DNA of 64,000 nucleotides from Rotaria macrura (Eukaryota; Rotifera; Eurotatoria; Philodinida; Philodinidae), in NCBI GenBank assembly GCA_900239685.1, contig OENT01000479.1, positions 1 through 64,000 on the forward strand, in the 5' to 3' direction. The stretch's first letter is position 1. Every line of letters starts with the position of its first letter. The position numbers and the translations under genes are program-made. Below the pieces are notes generated by a model that had not been told where the DNA came from, did no database searches, and was given only the letters and a program-made list of their open reading frames with translations. Below, piece by piece: positions 41,100 to 55,500 of the stretch.

Positions 41100-42455
41100 A
41101 TGAATCTTGGAATGAATAATACAACAACAGCGGCCCTAATTCATGTCCACATTCCTAGTTTACGAATATTGATTGCATTTATTTGTCTTATTCTGTACTT
41201 ATTTGGTTATACCGGGTGTCTCCTATCAATTGTAACATTCAGTTCAAAGAAGCTTCGTCAACATTCCACCGGTTTTTTATTTTTTGTTATGGCTTTTGTT
41301 GATATATTTAATTTAATTGCTAGTTTGCAATATTTTTTTGACGCTATCTATCAAATAAATGTGTACAAAATATCGATTCATTGGTGTCGATTCTTTACCA
41401 TGTAAGATCTTGAGATTCTTGTATTTATTTTTTGTGTTCTGAAACATTATATCAATAAGCAATTTTTTTCGTATGATTATTTTAGTTTTAATTATGAACT
41501 TTATTTTGGTTTTTCTTGGGTACTTGTATTTATTTCTGTTGATCGTTGGATAAAAGTTGAATGGCCAAGTAAAAGTCAAACACTATGCACAAGAACACGA
41601 TTTATTTACTTATGTTTAATTGCATTTATTTCAAGTCTAATACAAAACATAATCTATACATTTTTATGCTTTGATGATAAATGTGAACAAAAAAATCTCG
41701 CATGTGAAATATTTATTCATGCTATATATGTAAGTGTCTATATGGTAATACCAATCACGATTATTCTCATATCCATAAGTCGTACTTGTTTAATAACGAT
41801 TCATTTAAAAAGACGTTTGAATACACCAAATCAACAAAAAACTAATACAAATAGTATTTCACGACCTTTAAAATTAGACACTGTTGTTAATTGTCGTTCG
41901 AAAACAGACGGTACCATAAATTCGACACATATAACGACACAACTATCAAGCTCATTCGTTAGTTCACCATCGACAACAACAACGACAGCAACAAATAGTA
42001 CACATAATCAAATCAGAGTAGTCAGTCGAAATCGTCTAACGAATTATTCAACATATTTACGTCGACGACGTTCCCGTTTAGATACACAAATGATAATATT
42101 AATATCGATCAATGTTGCACCATTTATTATAGTTCATATAATAACTGAAATAGCATATCTATTCGAAAAATACTCAGCATTCGTAGCAGAATCAAGAGTG
42201 GCACAATTACTTATTGTTGTAGTTTATCTATCATGGTATTTAATATCAGCAACACGTTTTTATACGAATTGTCTTCTATCACGTATTTATCGTGAAGAAT
42301 TTCGAAATCGTTTATATATGTTACGAAATGGTTGTAGACCAAGAATTATTATAGTAGGTCAAACACAATCATGTCGAAATTCCTCAAGATATTACATGGG
42401 AAGTATGGTAAATGGAGTGGAAAGTACATTTACACCGACGGCTAATGTGAAATGA
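41100..42455 (+). CDS. Rhodopsin-like GPCR, probable neuropeptide receptor
   Basis: Two exons, 41100-41401 and 41486-42455, give about 423 residues. The N-terminus is short and has an NNTT glycosylation site. Seven hydrophobic helices can be followed: IAFICLILYLFGYTGCLLSI (TM1), FLFFVMAFVDIFNLIASLQY (TM2), a TM3 ending FISVDRW with DRW at residues 120-122 in place of DRY, FIYLCLIAFISSLIQNIIY (TM4), YVSVYMVIPITIILISI (TM5), IILISINVAPFIIVHII (TM6) and LLIVVVYLSWYLISATRFY (TM7). Loop 3 is long and Ser/Thr-rich with an RRRRSRLDTQ end. TM7 lacks NPxxY. This resembles the FMRFamide-receptor-like groups that are expanded in lophotrochozoans; the ligand is unknown. It sits at the cell surface and would signal through G proteins. 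Confidence 0.85.
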
Positions 42456-45400
42456 TTTGTCTTAATTTGATAGCAGGAGATGAAAGAAAAAGGAAGAACA
42501 ATCTTCATTTCCCGTCCATGTTTTTCATCGTGTCGTTGTTATTCAATGTTGTTTTACTGGCCCTGTTCACATATTCGTTGTTAATGATGATGATAATGAT
42601 GGCAATATTGTATAGACTATTCAAATGTGTGAGTCTATTCTTGATGAACTATGAGACATTACATTTTATCATTGATGAGTCAATAAATGAAGTAAATGCA
42701 TGTATCTATACATGTTATGAAAAAAAAAAAAGAAAACAGATCTTGTCTTAATGTTTCCATTATAACTATTTCATTTTTTTAATAGTAGCTTCAAGCTATC
42801 GTTATTCTGACTTGATAAGTAAGATGTCACTGAATCACACCGATAATACGTTTTCTTCATGATTGATTGACATCATCATACTGACAATTCAACCGAATAA
42901 CGTATATAATCATAATCGACATCATTAACAGACAATACTGTTATTTTGCACGTAGACTTCAGTGAAGAAGAAAATCTGTATTATCAAAGTATGAGGACAT
43001 TCGTTCTATAATTATATCTATGGACTATTATTCATGATAGTTATAGAGCAGAGCATGAAGATAAAGTAGAGTGTAAAATGAATGAAATAGAATAAATCAT
43101 CACAAGGTTTCTAATCAGACAACATGTAACAGGAAAAATAAAAGAGAATGTCGAGATCCTTTTAACAGCAAGAAAAAACATCCTTTTTGAGTACTTTATA
43201 TTTAGCTCGTTAGTTAGTGATGACGTGTGAAAAATCAGTGGGATTTAAATATCGACATTGTTATTAGTAATGAGACACAGGAGAAGATAAGGACTCACTA
43301 ATTTGGGTAATTCTTTTTCATGTTTTCTGAACTTTTCTTTTCTGTTGTTCACGTATTCTCTTGTTGATTAATATTGAGGATAGCATCATTTATCAGCACA
43401 TTTTGACCTTTTTATATATTTTTTTAGTGTAAGCAAGTGATATTAAATATGCGTATCGTATTCTATGCACCATCTCATGACTGAAGTGATGGCAAACATA
43501 GGAAAACAATGCTATTTATTGGCAAGATTACATATAGAAGAGAGTCTATTGATAAGTAGGAAAAAAAACTAGTTCGTATACCTAGAAATATTTTTAATGT
43601 ACTTGTGTTATTCATAAGTCATGCTTAATGATATTCTTCAGGAGATGAAAACATAGAATTCATTGATGCAAGTGGCTTGTTTATATTGGTAAACATGAGG
43701 GTCGTTCTCTCGTTTGTTGTTGAAATGTCTATTACACTTGCAATTGTAATTCATTAAATCGCATCGTTAACTGGATCTTTATCCGAACATAAATGTACTC
43801 GATTCTGTTAAAGTTAAGGGATGATTTCCTCTAAGTGCATTCATATACGACGAACCAAATATTGATTCTTATAAAAAAATCAAAACAAGATTTTTTTTTG
43901 TTTTTGAACAATGATAATATTTTATTCAAATCTTCATTCAAATAAAATTCAGCTTTAATGAAAAAAAATGAAATCAATAAACTAATATATAGTAATTCAA
44001 ATGGGTTCAAGAAGATTTCACTTGATGAGACCTTTCTAAGACGTTGTATTAGAAAAACGTGTTGTTTGTTTGCTTGCAGCAACTTCCTGTGTTAAAATCA
44101 AATAATTAACAATTCTAACCTTGGGAAAAGAAATCATGATTTCTCTCCTTATGGTAATCAAATTAATTTTCTAAATCTATTCCAGAAGTGTTTATATCTT
44201 TCGTTTGAAATTGTCTCATACAATGTTTCAACGGCTTCACAATGAATCATTATTCTAATAATAACGATTGTAGTATCTACACTAGACTACTATGTCAAAA
44301 TACCTTTTTTTTAATTTTCGATCCTAGTAAACGAGCAGATTTCGAAGTGAATCTCAGAAAAACGAATTAAAAGACAAGCATCTCTTTTCTCGGTCTGATT
44401 ACATAATAAAATAGAAATAAAGTGAATTATTACATTCAATTTTTAGAATAATCAAATATTTTTACGTCAATTTCAGGATGAAAAAAAAAGATTCAATTGG
44501 TTCATACTTAATTAATTCTAACAGAAATAGATTCAATCTTTAATCTAGAAAAAAGATCATGAATATTATTTTCTATTCGATATAAAAATTGAAATATATG
44601 TTTACATAATATATTTTAGACAATTATGAAAGAGATTGAATAGAAAATTTGAGTATTTCTTTAATTAATACATGTTTATTAAGTATGGTTGATCTTATTA
44701 GAAAATCTATTTTTGTTAAGTCATATGAACTCAAATGAAATATTCAACAATAGGCGAAGTCCATTAAATGAAGCATAAAATTAGGTCGATTACATCAATT
44801 AATTATTTTATTTTAGCTGACTTCTAGAATTTATTTTGATAGTTAGTAGTTTAGTATAGCAATTAAGACTAATGAAAAAAATCATGTGAATACAGTCTCA
44901 TCAGAACTAAAATAGCTACAGAATTCAAATATAATATTTCCGGTTGATGTCACTTACAGAAAAGACCCTAGGCAGAAAATTGCAAACACATGATAGTCTC
45001 TTTTGAAATAATAATCGATTGATACGAGAATAGGATAGTGTTAATTAATTTCCGAATTTACAACGGTACTGCTTTTTTTCTTTCAGTTTCTAAATTAAAT
45101 TCCGTGTTTCAATATCTTACTTCTATTCATTGATTATTCATTTTCTTGTGCTTTATCATTTTTTTTTAAATTACTTTTATTGTCATTATTTAGATTGAAA
45201 TAACAACAACTTGATCACGAAGAATATTCATCAAGATTTTCAGAGAAACTTGAAAATCATGACAATAAGTTGAGTTTTCTTAATAAACTTTTATCAACTT
45301 CTACTTAAGTTGATGTATGAAAACTATTTTTTAAAATTTCATACTTATGATGGCATAAAGATATTTTAAACATGTCGATAGACACAGGAATTTCATTGCA

Positions 45401-48400
45401 TGTGACGTTCTATGAGTACAGGCAAAATATATGGTTTTCATAAATACTGTAAATCAATCGTATGAATTCGATACTTTATTATAACTCGATTGTGTTTTAG
45501 TTTATTTATAAGACTCGATATTGTGATCGTATTTCTTTGTATTGCATGAGCAGAAATACCATCGTTGACATTAGAAATACTGATTGAAACACAAGTCGTT
45601 CTTTTTCTGTTTTCATCTAGAATTTTTGTAAATAATCTTGTTTTCCCATGTGTGATACACGTAGACATTCGATCATCATACGAATCGATGTCACGCACGA
45701 ATATAGGACAATTTATCATCGTTTAAGTGCACAATCTATTTGACCTTGAATGTATCAAGAAAAACTAATGATCGTTTCAATTGAACCATTGAATAATCCT
45801 ACTGATCATTCATCAGTATGTGCATTGTCTTAATTGCTACAAGACGTTGAACAGGGAGACTCTGCATAGTTCACATCAAACCGAATCATGATTGATAATA
45901 ATCTTATACAATTTATTGTACGATGTTCGTAAAGTTAGAACTGAAACCGAACGTGTCAGTTTTGATATATTCGATCTCCTTTATTAGTACCTTTTATGAA
46001 TCCTATCTGATGAAATTAAACGATTTCTATGGATGGTGTTCAAGTAAAATGAAATTATAAATCAAGAAAATTACTGGTTACTACATCTGATAAGTAACGA
46101 TTGAGATATTGTTACAAGAAGACTATAAAATTAATTTTTCCATTCTTGTTCGATAATGCCCTGTGGTTTTACTTCTATGGAATCATTGAACCGATCAATA
46201 TCTTGCTAATATCTTCAGTGATTTCAATCGTACAATTCATTGATGTAGCAACTTCCATGAATATTTACACTAAAGAAATGATTACATACTGGACAACATC
46301 AAGAAAATAAAACTATGTATTTATATTTGAAATCAGATTATGTTGACTGAGAAAGTTTGTTTTACAAAATACTTTTTGAGGAAATTCCTACCGAAAAACG
46401 TATAAAATTTCACAACTTAGATCGAATTTTATCATGCGTATGTAACATATTGTAAATCATGTTCATCTCTTTGACTAATATAAGAGAATCGTATTTTATC
46501 TAACATCTTTCTTTTTTCTACATTTAGTCAATCTACATCATTATTCTTTTGCTGTAAAATGAAATGAATCGATTTTCGGTCGCCATCTTTTCAATTTTTT
46601 AGGTAACATCACAATCAACTTAAACAATAGTAGCGAAATACAATATTTCTACTCGTTACTTTTAATATGTTGAATATATCATCAACTCTTCAAAACAACT
46701 TTCAACAAAGATTACTTTGTAGAGCTTTTCTTCGGTGTTAAGGCACGACAGACAGTAGTCTGCCGTTTGTGTGTGTCATATCTTTGGTTTCTGAAACCAC
46801 TACTGAGTGACTATACTTGCGTTACTCTAAATGATACTAGCGATGAATTTTTTGTCTATATAACTCTAATACGCTTTGCTTCGATGTTTTAATCATTGGA
46901 AGCCATTGGGAAACGTCGTCTAGTTCCATACAATAGCTATTCTCTGCTGTTAAATGAAGAAATATTTCTTCAAATTATAAATGGAACTCACTATATGATA
47001 TTTCAAAGCATTTCTTGAACGGAACTAATGCGTGTCACTGCCTATTTATATCATGCACTCGTTGATAACGTCACTAAGTTCAGTATTTAATGAATTTTAT
47101 AAAAATATTGTAACCACGTGCGACGAAAATCCTTTCTACATTTCTATTTTTTTCCTGAATTCGAATAAAAGACAATCAATGTGACTCGGTCAAGAAAATA
47201 TTTTTCTGAATGTTAAATTTTGAGAGTTAATAGTGACGAAAACGACATTTCGTTCCATTATTTAAGTGTGCTTCTGTTAACCATCTCAAGTGAGAGATAA
47301 AGTTCCATCATTCAAATTTCATAATAGAGTAGAATACTATAAAAGTAGTCATGAGACATTTTGTCCCTCGATTCAAAGAACGTTTCTATCCAATACATTG
47401 ACTATGCTTACTGTTTGATAAACCCTCATCAAAATTGGCAAGTTGAAATCGAAATAAACTTTTATCAACGCACGATTCGTCATAGCTGCACACGTTTTAT
47501 GATTATTTCCTTAGATCAAAAAAGTCTTTTTTTATCTGTTTATTCAACATTGAAAATAATCATTTTCATTCATATTCTTATTGAACATTAGAAATTTGTA
47601 TGGTAACATAATATTACAGATAGATTAAATCAGTGAGCTATCATCTCGAGACACGAGGAAGTTTTCAATGTCTTCTAATAATTGCTGGATATGATCTCTT
47701 TCTGATCGATGATTTTCGATAAGAATAGGGCACTGAGTAGACAAAATTTTACACACTAATTGTCCAAGTAACAGTATATGTAATTTGTCAGCATTCATTT
47801 GAAAAACAGTCAACGAATACTTTATGAACTAGGCTGTAGAAAACAATTTGGGATACGCATCCAACTTTAATTCTCGAATAAAAAAGAAACGAAGAACACT
47901 CACTCAATGATTGCATGATAAATGTAGTATCAACATATTTGTTTTCTAGGTCGCGTCGCATCTTTGTCGCAAGAGATCAAGCCTTTAAGAGATCGAAGTT
48001 CAGCATACTCTCTATGTCTGATAAAGTTGTAAAACTAAAGTATTGCATTGTAAATACTTTTCATATAGTAGTGATACTTTTGTATAACATCTGAATAATC
48101 CATTAATAGGATGTCAATAGGATTTATGCTTATCAACATATCGATTTCATTGATTTTGATAATGTTCCGAATTTTACTCACTCGTTTTAGTCTGAGTATG
48201 ATGATGATCACTAACTTACGTTAGTTATTGATATAGTGCATCATAAGTCATAATGGACTGCTAACTTTAGAATATGACTGATTGGTTCAGTTCCGAACAT
48301 GAATATTCTCATGATACTCAATCATGGGAAATCCTATGTGTTCGCTGTTGCCTCAAGATTGATCATTGTGAGTGTATTTAAATTATAAGTAGACGTGTAC

Positions 48401-48519
48401 ATCTATGAATTCAGGGACAAAAACAATTTCTAGATCGATGCCATGTATATCGAGTAAAGTCACTTATTTTTCTTGTAAGTATTTATCGATTCATATATAT
48501 ATATATATATAATTAATAT
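42456..48519. other. Long gene-poor stretch
   Basis: 6 kb of AT-rich sequence. The better frames are 45438-45719 (-), 93 codons, and 47625-47813 (-), 62 codons ending SRDDSSLI. Both have protein-like composition but no recognisable family or splice context, and could be fragments of decayed genes. An (AT)n run lies at about 48498-48512. No TIR matching the neighbouring MULE remnant was found by eye. Confidence 0.4.
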
Positions 48520-51376
48520 TCGTTTTAAATAGGTAAATATTCAATTAAGTTCAAAATATATTCTTCGAATGACAATGAACGATAGGATTGAATAATTTGT
48601 TGAAATCTATTCATATAATAATTTTTAATAATTGTATCTGTGTCTATATTTCGACTTTTTAAATTTAATTGATGTTGATATAGATGCTGAATAGTATTTA
48701 TTATTTTATAACAACTTCGATGTGAACTTGACAGTAATGAAGTCTACAATAAATAAGAATAATAAGAACATGTTGAGATAGGAACTCGAAATCTACTATT
48801 AAATTGACTTGCAAAATAATGTTTGTACAAAATTGTCATTTAGTCAAATTATATATTTCCATTAGAAACATATTACAGTTAAAATTTACATTAACTTTAA
48901 GTAGATTCATAGAACAGAGTGTACATCTGTTTTTGGATTTCTATTGTATTTCTCGTGATGGAATTCCTCATTTCAATACGATACTAACTCAATAGTAGCA
49001 GTAGTAACAAAAATGTGAGACTTTATTTGTTTTTACAGTTAGTTTCACAGAAAATCCATTCATACTTATATGAAGTCATATTCACGTATGAATCAAAGAT
49101 TGCAAAATTAGCAGATATTTTACTTCTTATAGAATTTCAGCATATTTCAAAAAATGTTTCATTATTTCCTTCTAGATAGTTTATCACATCATTTAATAGT
49201 ACATACTCGAAACATATCAATCGATTGCTTAATAATTGTATTTATCAATAATAAATTATGAAAACATGGAACGATATCAATCCAATTCCAAAGTTGTGTA
49301 TTGTACGATGGTTTTGAACGAAGACCATTGGGACGTAAACGACCAATGCATAAATCTTCAAATTTATCATAAATACCTATGGCATACAAACTATAATGTT
49401 TCATGACTTGACAACCAAAATCTTCAATAAACCTTCGATTGATGATGAGTGAACTTCTTGAAGAGTTTCAAACGCCATAGTAATATCTGATTGTGGAAGA
49501 TATGCAAGTGCTAAAAGACACTTGATTGATCTATATTCCATAGTGTATAGTACTCGATTGTATTTCTATAACAACAACTTCCGAAGTACAATGAAATTTG
49601 AAATAAATTCTTTTTTTTTTCTTTTTACTTGAATAAATTTACAAAGTTCATAATATAAAAATATTGAACATATTTTAATTTCTGGTAACATTGTATGATT
49701 GCGAAAGAAATGTTTTATTGAATCGATCAGAATTGCATTACAATTCCTTTATGAATATGAAAACGATTTTCCGAAGAAAATGTATTTAAAATTTCTATTT
49801 GAAGATATTTTCTCATTCACAAAGATCATTAAAACTGATCAAGCTGAAGTTATCTACCCTCGGTACTCGGAAAGATTCTTCGGAGTTGAAATCAACTATT
49901 TTTATTATAGACTTCTCTACTCATAGCGTCATGATGCTGAAAAGTTTAGAAAATGGTTTTACCATCGAATCGCTTTGTATTTTCCTCATGAAAAAGATAA
50001 GACTACAAAAATTAAAACTACATTTCACATCTAATCTCCCATATCTTTCAAGACGAACTTTTCAATCTTATTCAATACGACAAGACACGATTATTTAAAT
50101 TCTACTTCCAATATACGTATATCTCATTATGATCTGTACTCGAACATTTCGTATCATTCATTTATTCATTACGTTAGAATGTATTTTGGTGATTGTAATG
50201 GTAAGAATTCATTAAATAATTTCATATAAAAAACATTTGCATTTGATGGCAGAAGAGCATACATGAGTGGGCGAAGTGTTTCATGATTATTGTCAAATAT
50301 TTGAATGATTAAAATGCATTGAATATAATCATTATTAATCTAAATCATAACTCATGTAGAAGAAAAACAACAAACTCTGTTGACTACATGATGCAAATAC
50401 AGATGTGAATGATTGATTTATACTATTCAAAGTATTCTATTCGATAGATGGAATCTCATGGTACACTTTTCAATGCATTATATCATGTGGTCAACAATCG
50501 GAATTACATATAAAAGTTGTTTGCTACTATTTTTACCTCGTGAAATGTTGTACACAACCATGTTGATGAATTGTTTAGCTTATTTCTACGATCTTCTTCA
50601 TTCTCACATGCTAGTACTAATACTTGATTATACGCAAGTTCATTTATATGTAATAATGAATTATCATTTATTGAATGATAAAGAATTTCAATATCATCAA
50701 TTGTTAAATTATCTTGATGTTCAATATTGACGAGAAGAGAATCAAAAGATCTTTGTTGTTGTCGTCGTCGTTGAATACTTCGTTGCACTAATAAAATACA
50801 AAAGATCATCTTTTACTTTCGAATTATATGTTGCTAACGTGCTGTTATGGAAGGAAGATTAGCAGCTGTTTCATTACTAACGGATCTAGAAATTCAAAAG
50901 AAATATTATTCATTAGAATTTGAAAAAGTTCAACCTCAATAAACGATGAACAATGTCTTTCGGTGATTCATGTTGATTATTTTGAGCACTCGTTCGTATA
51001 TGATCAATGACAATAGCAGCTTCACATTGAGCCGGTTCAGATGTATGTGAATGCGATGATACTAATGTAACATTGGCTCGATCGATAGCTCCGGAAAATA
51101 GCAATGTATTATGTAAATGAATTCGACCACGACAACTTTTTTTTGAACATCTCCATTGTTCAATACCACGATCATTCGATCGATCCAAACGATAGATATA
51201 ACCATCTAGTAAAAGTTTTCGTTTACCTCGTTGTGTACTTATGATTTGTATTGACTATGTGAATATGAAAAATGAATTCAATAATAAATAAAAGATATCA
51301 CAATTAAAATGATTTCTACTTCAGATACTCTTGTATTTGTTGACGATTGAATATCATTTAATGATGTCATATTCAT
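48520..51376 (-). pseudogene. Decayed FLYWCH zinc finger / MULE transposase-like gene
   Basis: The 5' part is well kept: exon 51376-51329 (MNMTSLNDIQSSTNTR) and exon 51254-50935. The second encodes a FLYWCH finger, GYIYRLDRSN, then WRCSKKSCRGRI, then HSHTSEPAQCEA. The third exon reads SVSNETAANLPSITA and then meets an in-frame TAG at 50836-50834. Further down, pieces remain in changing frames: ACENEEDRR and STWLCTTFHEV (about 50650-50540), IKCLLALAYLPQSDITMAFE (about 49540-49450), CIGRLRPNGLRSKPSYNTQL then WNW (about 49355-49290), and a C-terminal helical part at about 48720-48520. These match, in order, the FLYWCH-plus-MULE proteins common in rotifers and other animals. The core catalytic region (49.6-50.4 kb) is not readable. 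It is a dead relic of a Mutator-like element or a gene derived from one. Confidence 0.75.
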
Positions 51377-52564
51377 GTCAATCGAATAATCCTTTGTAAA
51401 AATTTGTCAACATATTTTCAAATATCATTACTTGCTAACTGTTCATGAATTTGATTTTCTGAGTTGACAAAATCCGCGCGCATGTCTCTGTACGTACTAC
51501 ACGATTGATCAATGCTAAGACGATTAATAAAGAAAAAGTGCGCGCATCGAATGTCTACACATACCACTATAAACATAATCTCTCTCGAAGGCGAAAGTTC
51601 TTTCGTATGTTCAGTATTCGTTTGCCATAAAAGTTTTCTTTAAATTTCTAGTCTATGATTATTTTTCTGTAAAACTAGGTTTTAAAGAAAAGAAAACATC
51701 ATGCAATCTTAAACAACAACTAAAATTGAACATAACTTAAAATCTTTCTATTATGATGACGAAAAGACCTTGTGAACTGCACGATAACTAAAGTCTACAT
51801 AATCTTATTTGATCCTTATTCTTTGCTCATCATTCGTTTTGAACTGGATTTCACCCTAATATGCATTGTTTAAGACAACTAATTTTTCAATCATGTGATA
51901 GTGTGATGAACAGTGAGAAATCACATGGAATACGAACCTATGTTTAAAACTTAAATCTGCATTAAATAATTTTTGTCCTAACTATCTGTACATATATTCA
52001 CATCGATACTCAAAATCATATTGCAATTTGAAATGAGTAAAGATTTTCGTAATAGCAAAATATATTGAAATGCTATAAACTATTCAATGTAACTCTTTCG
52101 TGTCAGAATATGTTTTTAGGGACAGTCGTACTTTGAAGTAATTACAACAAGAAAATAAACAATTTTTCGTAGATAACTACATTCAACAAAACTGTAGAAG
52201 AAAAGGTAAGATATGATCTATTTCATGTATAAGTTCAATACGATTTCTTAAACTCTGTATAGTTCTATTACGAACTTGATATATCATTCATTTCAAAGGA
52301 TTTTTTGATAATTAGTTTCGATTTAGTATTGTAAAATTTTATTTGCTATGATTTTCTAGATTGTATACATTCATATATTAACTTTTTTATTTAATCAAAA
52401 TAAAAGAGATAGACAGACAGACAGACAGGTAATCAAATTATTTTCGTCGTTCAGAACTGTGCATAGTCAATTTTAGCAACAAAAAAACATTACACATACG
52501 TATATTTATAGATATATATATAAACACAAACAGAAAAAAAAAGAAAGAAAGATCAATATTGAGC
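51377..52564. other. Spacer between MULE relic and RhoGEF gene
   Basis: AT-rich, no gene seen. A tetranucleotide run (AGAC repeated about five times) lies at about 52410-52428, just beyond the RhoGEF stop codon. It should hold the 3' UTR of the RhoGEF gene. Confidence 0.5.
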
Positions 52565-55500
52565 TTATGACCAAAAACGAAATCGTGATTTCGTTGGGCG
52601 TAAACTATCATCGGTCGATGAATCACGAGATGCACTTCGTACGAATCTTGGCAATGATGATTTACGTGATGGTACAAATCGACGTCGTGTCTCCGATGGA
52701 TGATCAATCGCTGTACTTGTCGTTGCTGATAGTATTGATTGATTGTTGTATTGAGAATTACTCGTCCGAAGTATGGCTGATATTGAACGATCTATTTTGA
52801 AATATATGAAATTTTACAATAAGATTAATTTTTTATTTCATTTTTGTTTTTTTTTACTTGGCTTTGTTATTGAAGGAAATGAAGTTGCTGTCGTCGATCG
52901 AGACATTGGTACTGGTTGATCAGCAAGATATTGTTGAGTTTTAAGTGTTGCCAATCTTGTATATAGAGGAATTTCTAGACCTTTTGATAGGTTTTCTTCG
53001 ACATATGCACGTTCATATTCTAATGCATCAATCATCTGCATTTTATCTAATGGTGTACGATGTGAAAATAAGTAACTTTTATTTTGTATGAGATCGAATA
53101 AACGCCAAGCAAATAATAAATGTACGAGATTTTCTTCATCTAATCGTGATACTTCAAAACGAATTTTTATCGTTACAAATATTCATAGTAAGCCATGTTT
53201 CTTTACTTACCTTTACCATCAATAAGATCTTCGAATTCGGAATTATCTAAATCAGCACGACCAAAATAAATTAAACAATTTCGTCGATCCTAGTTTATCA
53301 CATTTCAAACATATAAGTAGATCTATTTCATTTATAATACTTTATATTAGACATACTTTTTTACAAATGATTAATACATGATCAAAGAGAAATAAAGTCA
53401 CTTGTTCTTTTTTACCATTTTGATACAGATAAGCATCAGCACGGCCAAGACCTTGTGTACTCGTTTCAATTAAATTCTTTCCCTAAAAATATATATGTAT
53501 ATTCAACAATAATCAAATATCGAAAACTAGCATAAATATAAATATCAACAATTCTTAAATAGTTCTTCCTTTTTCATCCAATACACAACATAGAAAATAT
53601 TCATTTCTTCATCGTTATCGATATCTATTCAATGTTCGATAATGTATGTTACTCTTTGAAACCACCATGTTATATTTACTTGAGAGAAATATTCGAACTA
53701 TATCTAAGTGTTTGAGTTCATATCAAGGCTTTTGAATGGAAAACTGTTAAAAATGTATGAGAGTTCGTCGTTATAAATATGTACAGTTGATTCATGATCT
53801 ACTTACTCATCTGTTGACAAAACATTAGAAATATTCTGAAAAATAGATGAATATTGGAAAAGTTTCAATCACAAATGAATCATACCGGAAACTTCTCTTT
53901 CAACAAAATCTATAGGCTAGCGCTGCTAATGTACTATATCTTGATTTTATTTCTATAAATAATGATGCGTCATAAATAATCGAAAATGCTCTTAATTCCA
54001 TTCTAAAATGTATCAAATTAAGTATGTCTGATCCCTAAACGAACCGTTTTTTGACAACATTGAAAAATCTCTAAGGATAATAGCATCCTCTTTCTTCAGG
54101 TTTTTATGTACATAATCACTAGACTTATTGACATTCAGCATTTTCAGATCCGAAAATAACTCAATTCCATCGACTTCGAATATGCTCATACACATTATTA
54201 ATTATAAATCGAAAATATACTCATACGATGTCTACAGATTTCTCTATATCAGATATTAACAATACAAACACAATCATAGCTACATCATAGAAACAGTACT
54301 CTATTCATCATAGTCACATTACGATGAATAGAATTTTTATAAATCCTTTATGTTATACCTGCCAATTTTCAACAGTCGATTGCCATTTATGAATAATTTC
54401 CACATATTCCATACGTCGTTTCCTTTCATTAATAAAACTAGCTACATCACGCATTGTTGTAACTGCTTGTTGAATATTATCGTAATCTTTATGATCATTC
54501 TTTGTATATTTTAGCAGTTCACTTAATTGTAATGGATATTGACAAATACGTTGTATTGGAGATAAAAGAAAACCATCTAATTTCAATTCGATCATATTAG
54601 CTTGTAAGCGACATGTCTATATTCACAAATTAGGAAAAAAAAGATAGATTTAAGAAAACAAAAATAATTAATTAATTAATAATAATTAAATTTACTTCGA
54701 AGAAATTTTGATAAATAAAATTATGTTCAAGTTTAGCTAATTCTACACATGACAATGGATGATTTATACAATAATCTGAATATTTCTTGAATTCTTCTTT
54801 CTGCAAAAATAGAAAAAAAATCTCCTTCTTTTGTCGAACATTTTCGTGAGTATGATTCTTACATAGAGAAGAAAACATTTCCCAATAAGACTTTCATGTG
54901 GATTTTGTTCGTTGATAGATAATTTTAGTAATTGAAAGAATGATTGTTGAAAATGATAAATTTCTTCGATATTTCCCATTAACAATTCGATTTGTTTGTC
55001 AGAAAATAAATCTTGACGAAAACGCATTTTTTTCAAATATCCCTAAAAAATAAACAAATTATCAGAACGTCTTAAAAATGACATTGTTCCAAATAACGTA
55101 TGAATAAATCGAAACAATGATATATCAATATGTATTACACCATGTCAATAGTTGTCTTCAAATTAATACGAAGATTCTCCATCGTCGGGTGTAGCTTAAT
55201 AAGAATTTCCTCGTAGACAAATCTTTAAATCATGGTGAAAAGTAATAACATGTAATATTTCATTTTTGCGGAAAACTTTTTATCGGAACATCATCAGCTC
55301 ATTTAACTGTTCTATAATCAAAGGAGCAAGTAGGCAAGCATTCGTTTGCGCCCGTATTATTTACCTAGCAACAGCGGAACTGATTTTCGACTTGGGAATC
55401 TCCATTGACGTCCATACATAGTAACAAAACTATTTTCTACATACTCTCTTAGTCTATTTTAGGTACAAGGATTTGTTAGTAAGCGAACTTTCATCGTCGG

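Noticed and set aside
45438..45719. 93-codon minus-strand frame
   Set aside because: Protein-like composition but no family, no splice partners and no context.
47625..47813. 62-codon minus-strand frame ending SRDDSSLI
   Set aside because: Might be a last exon of a decayed gene, but no upstream exon could be linked.
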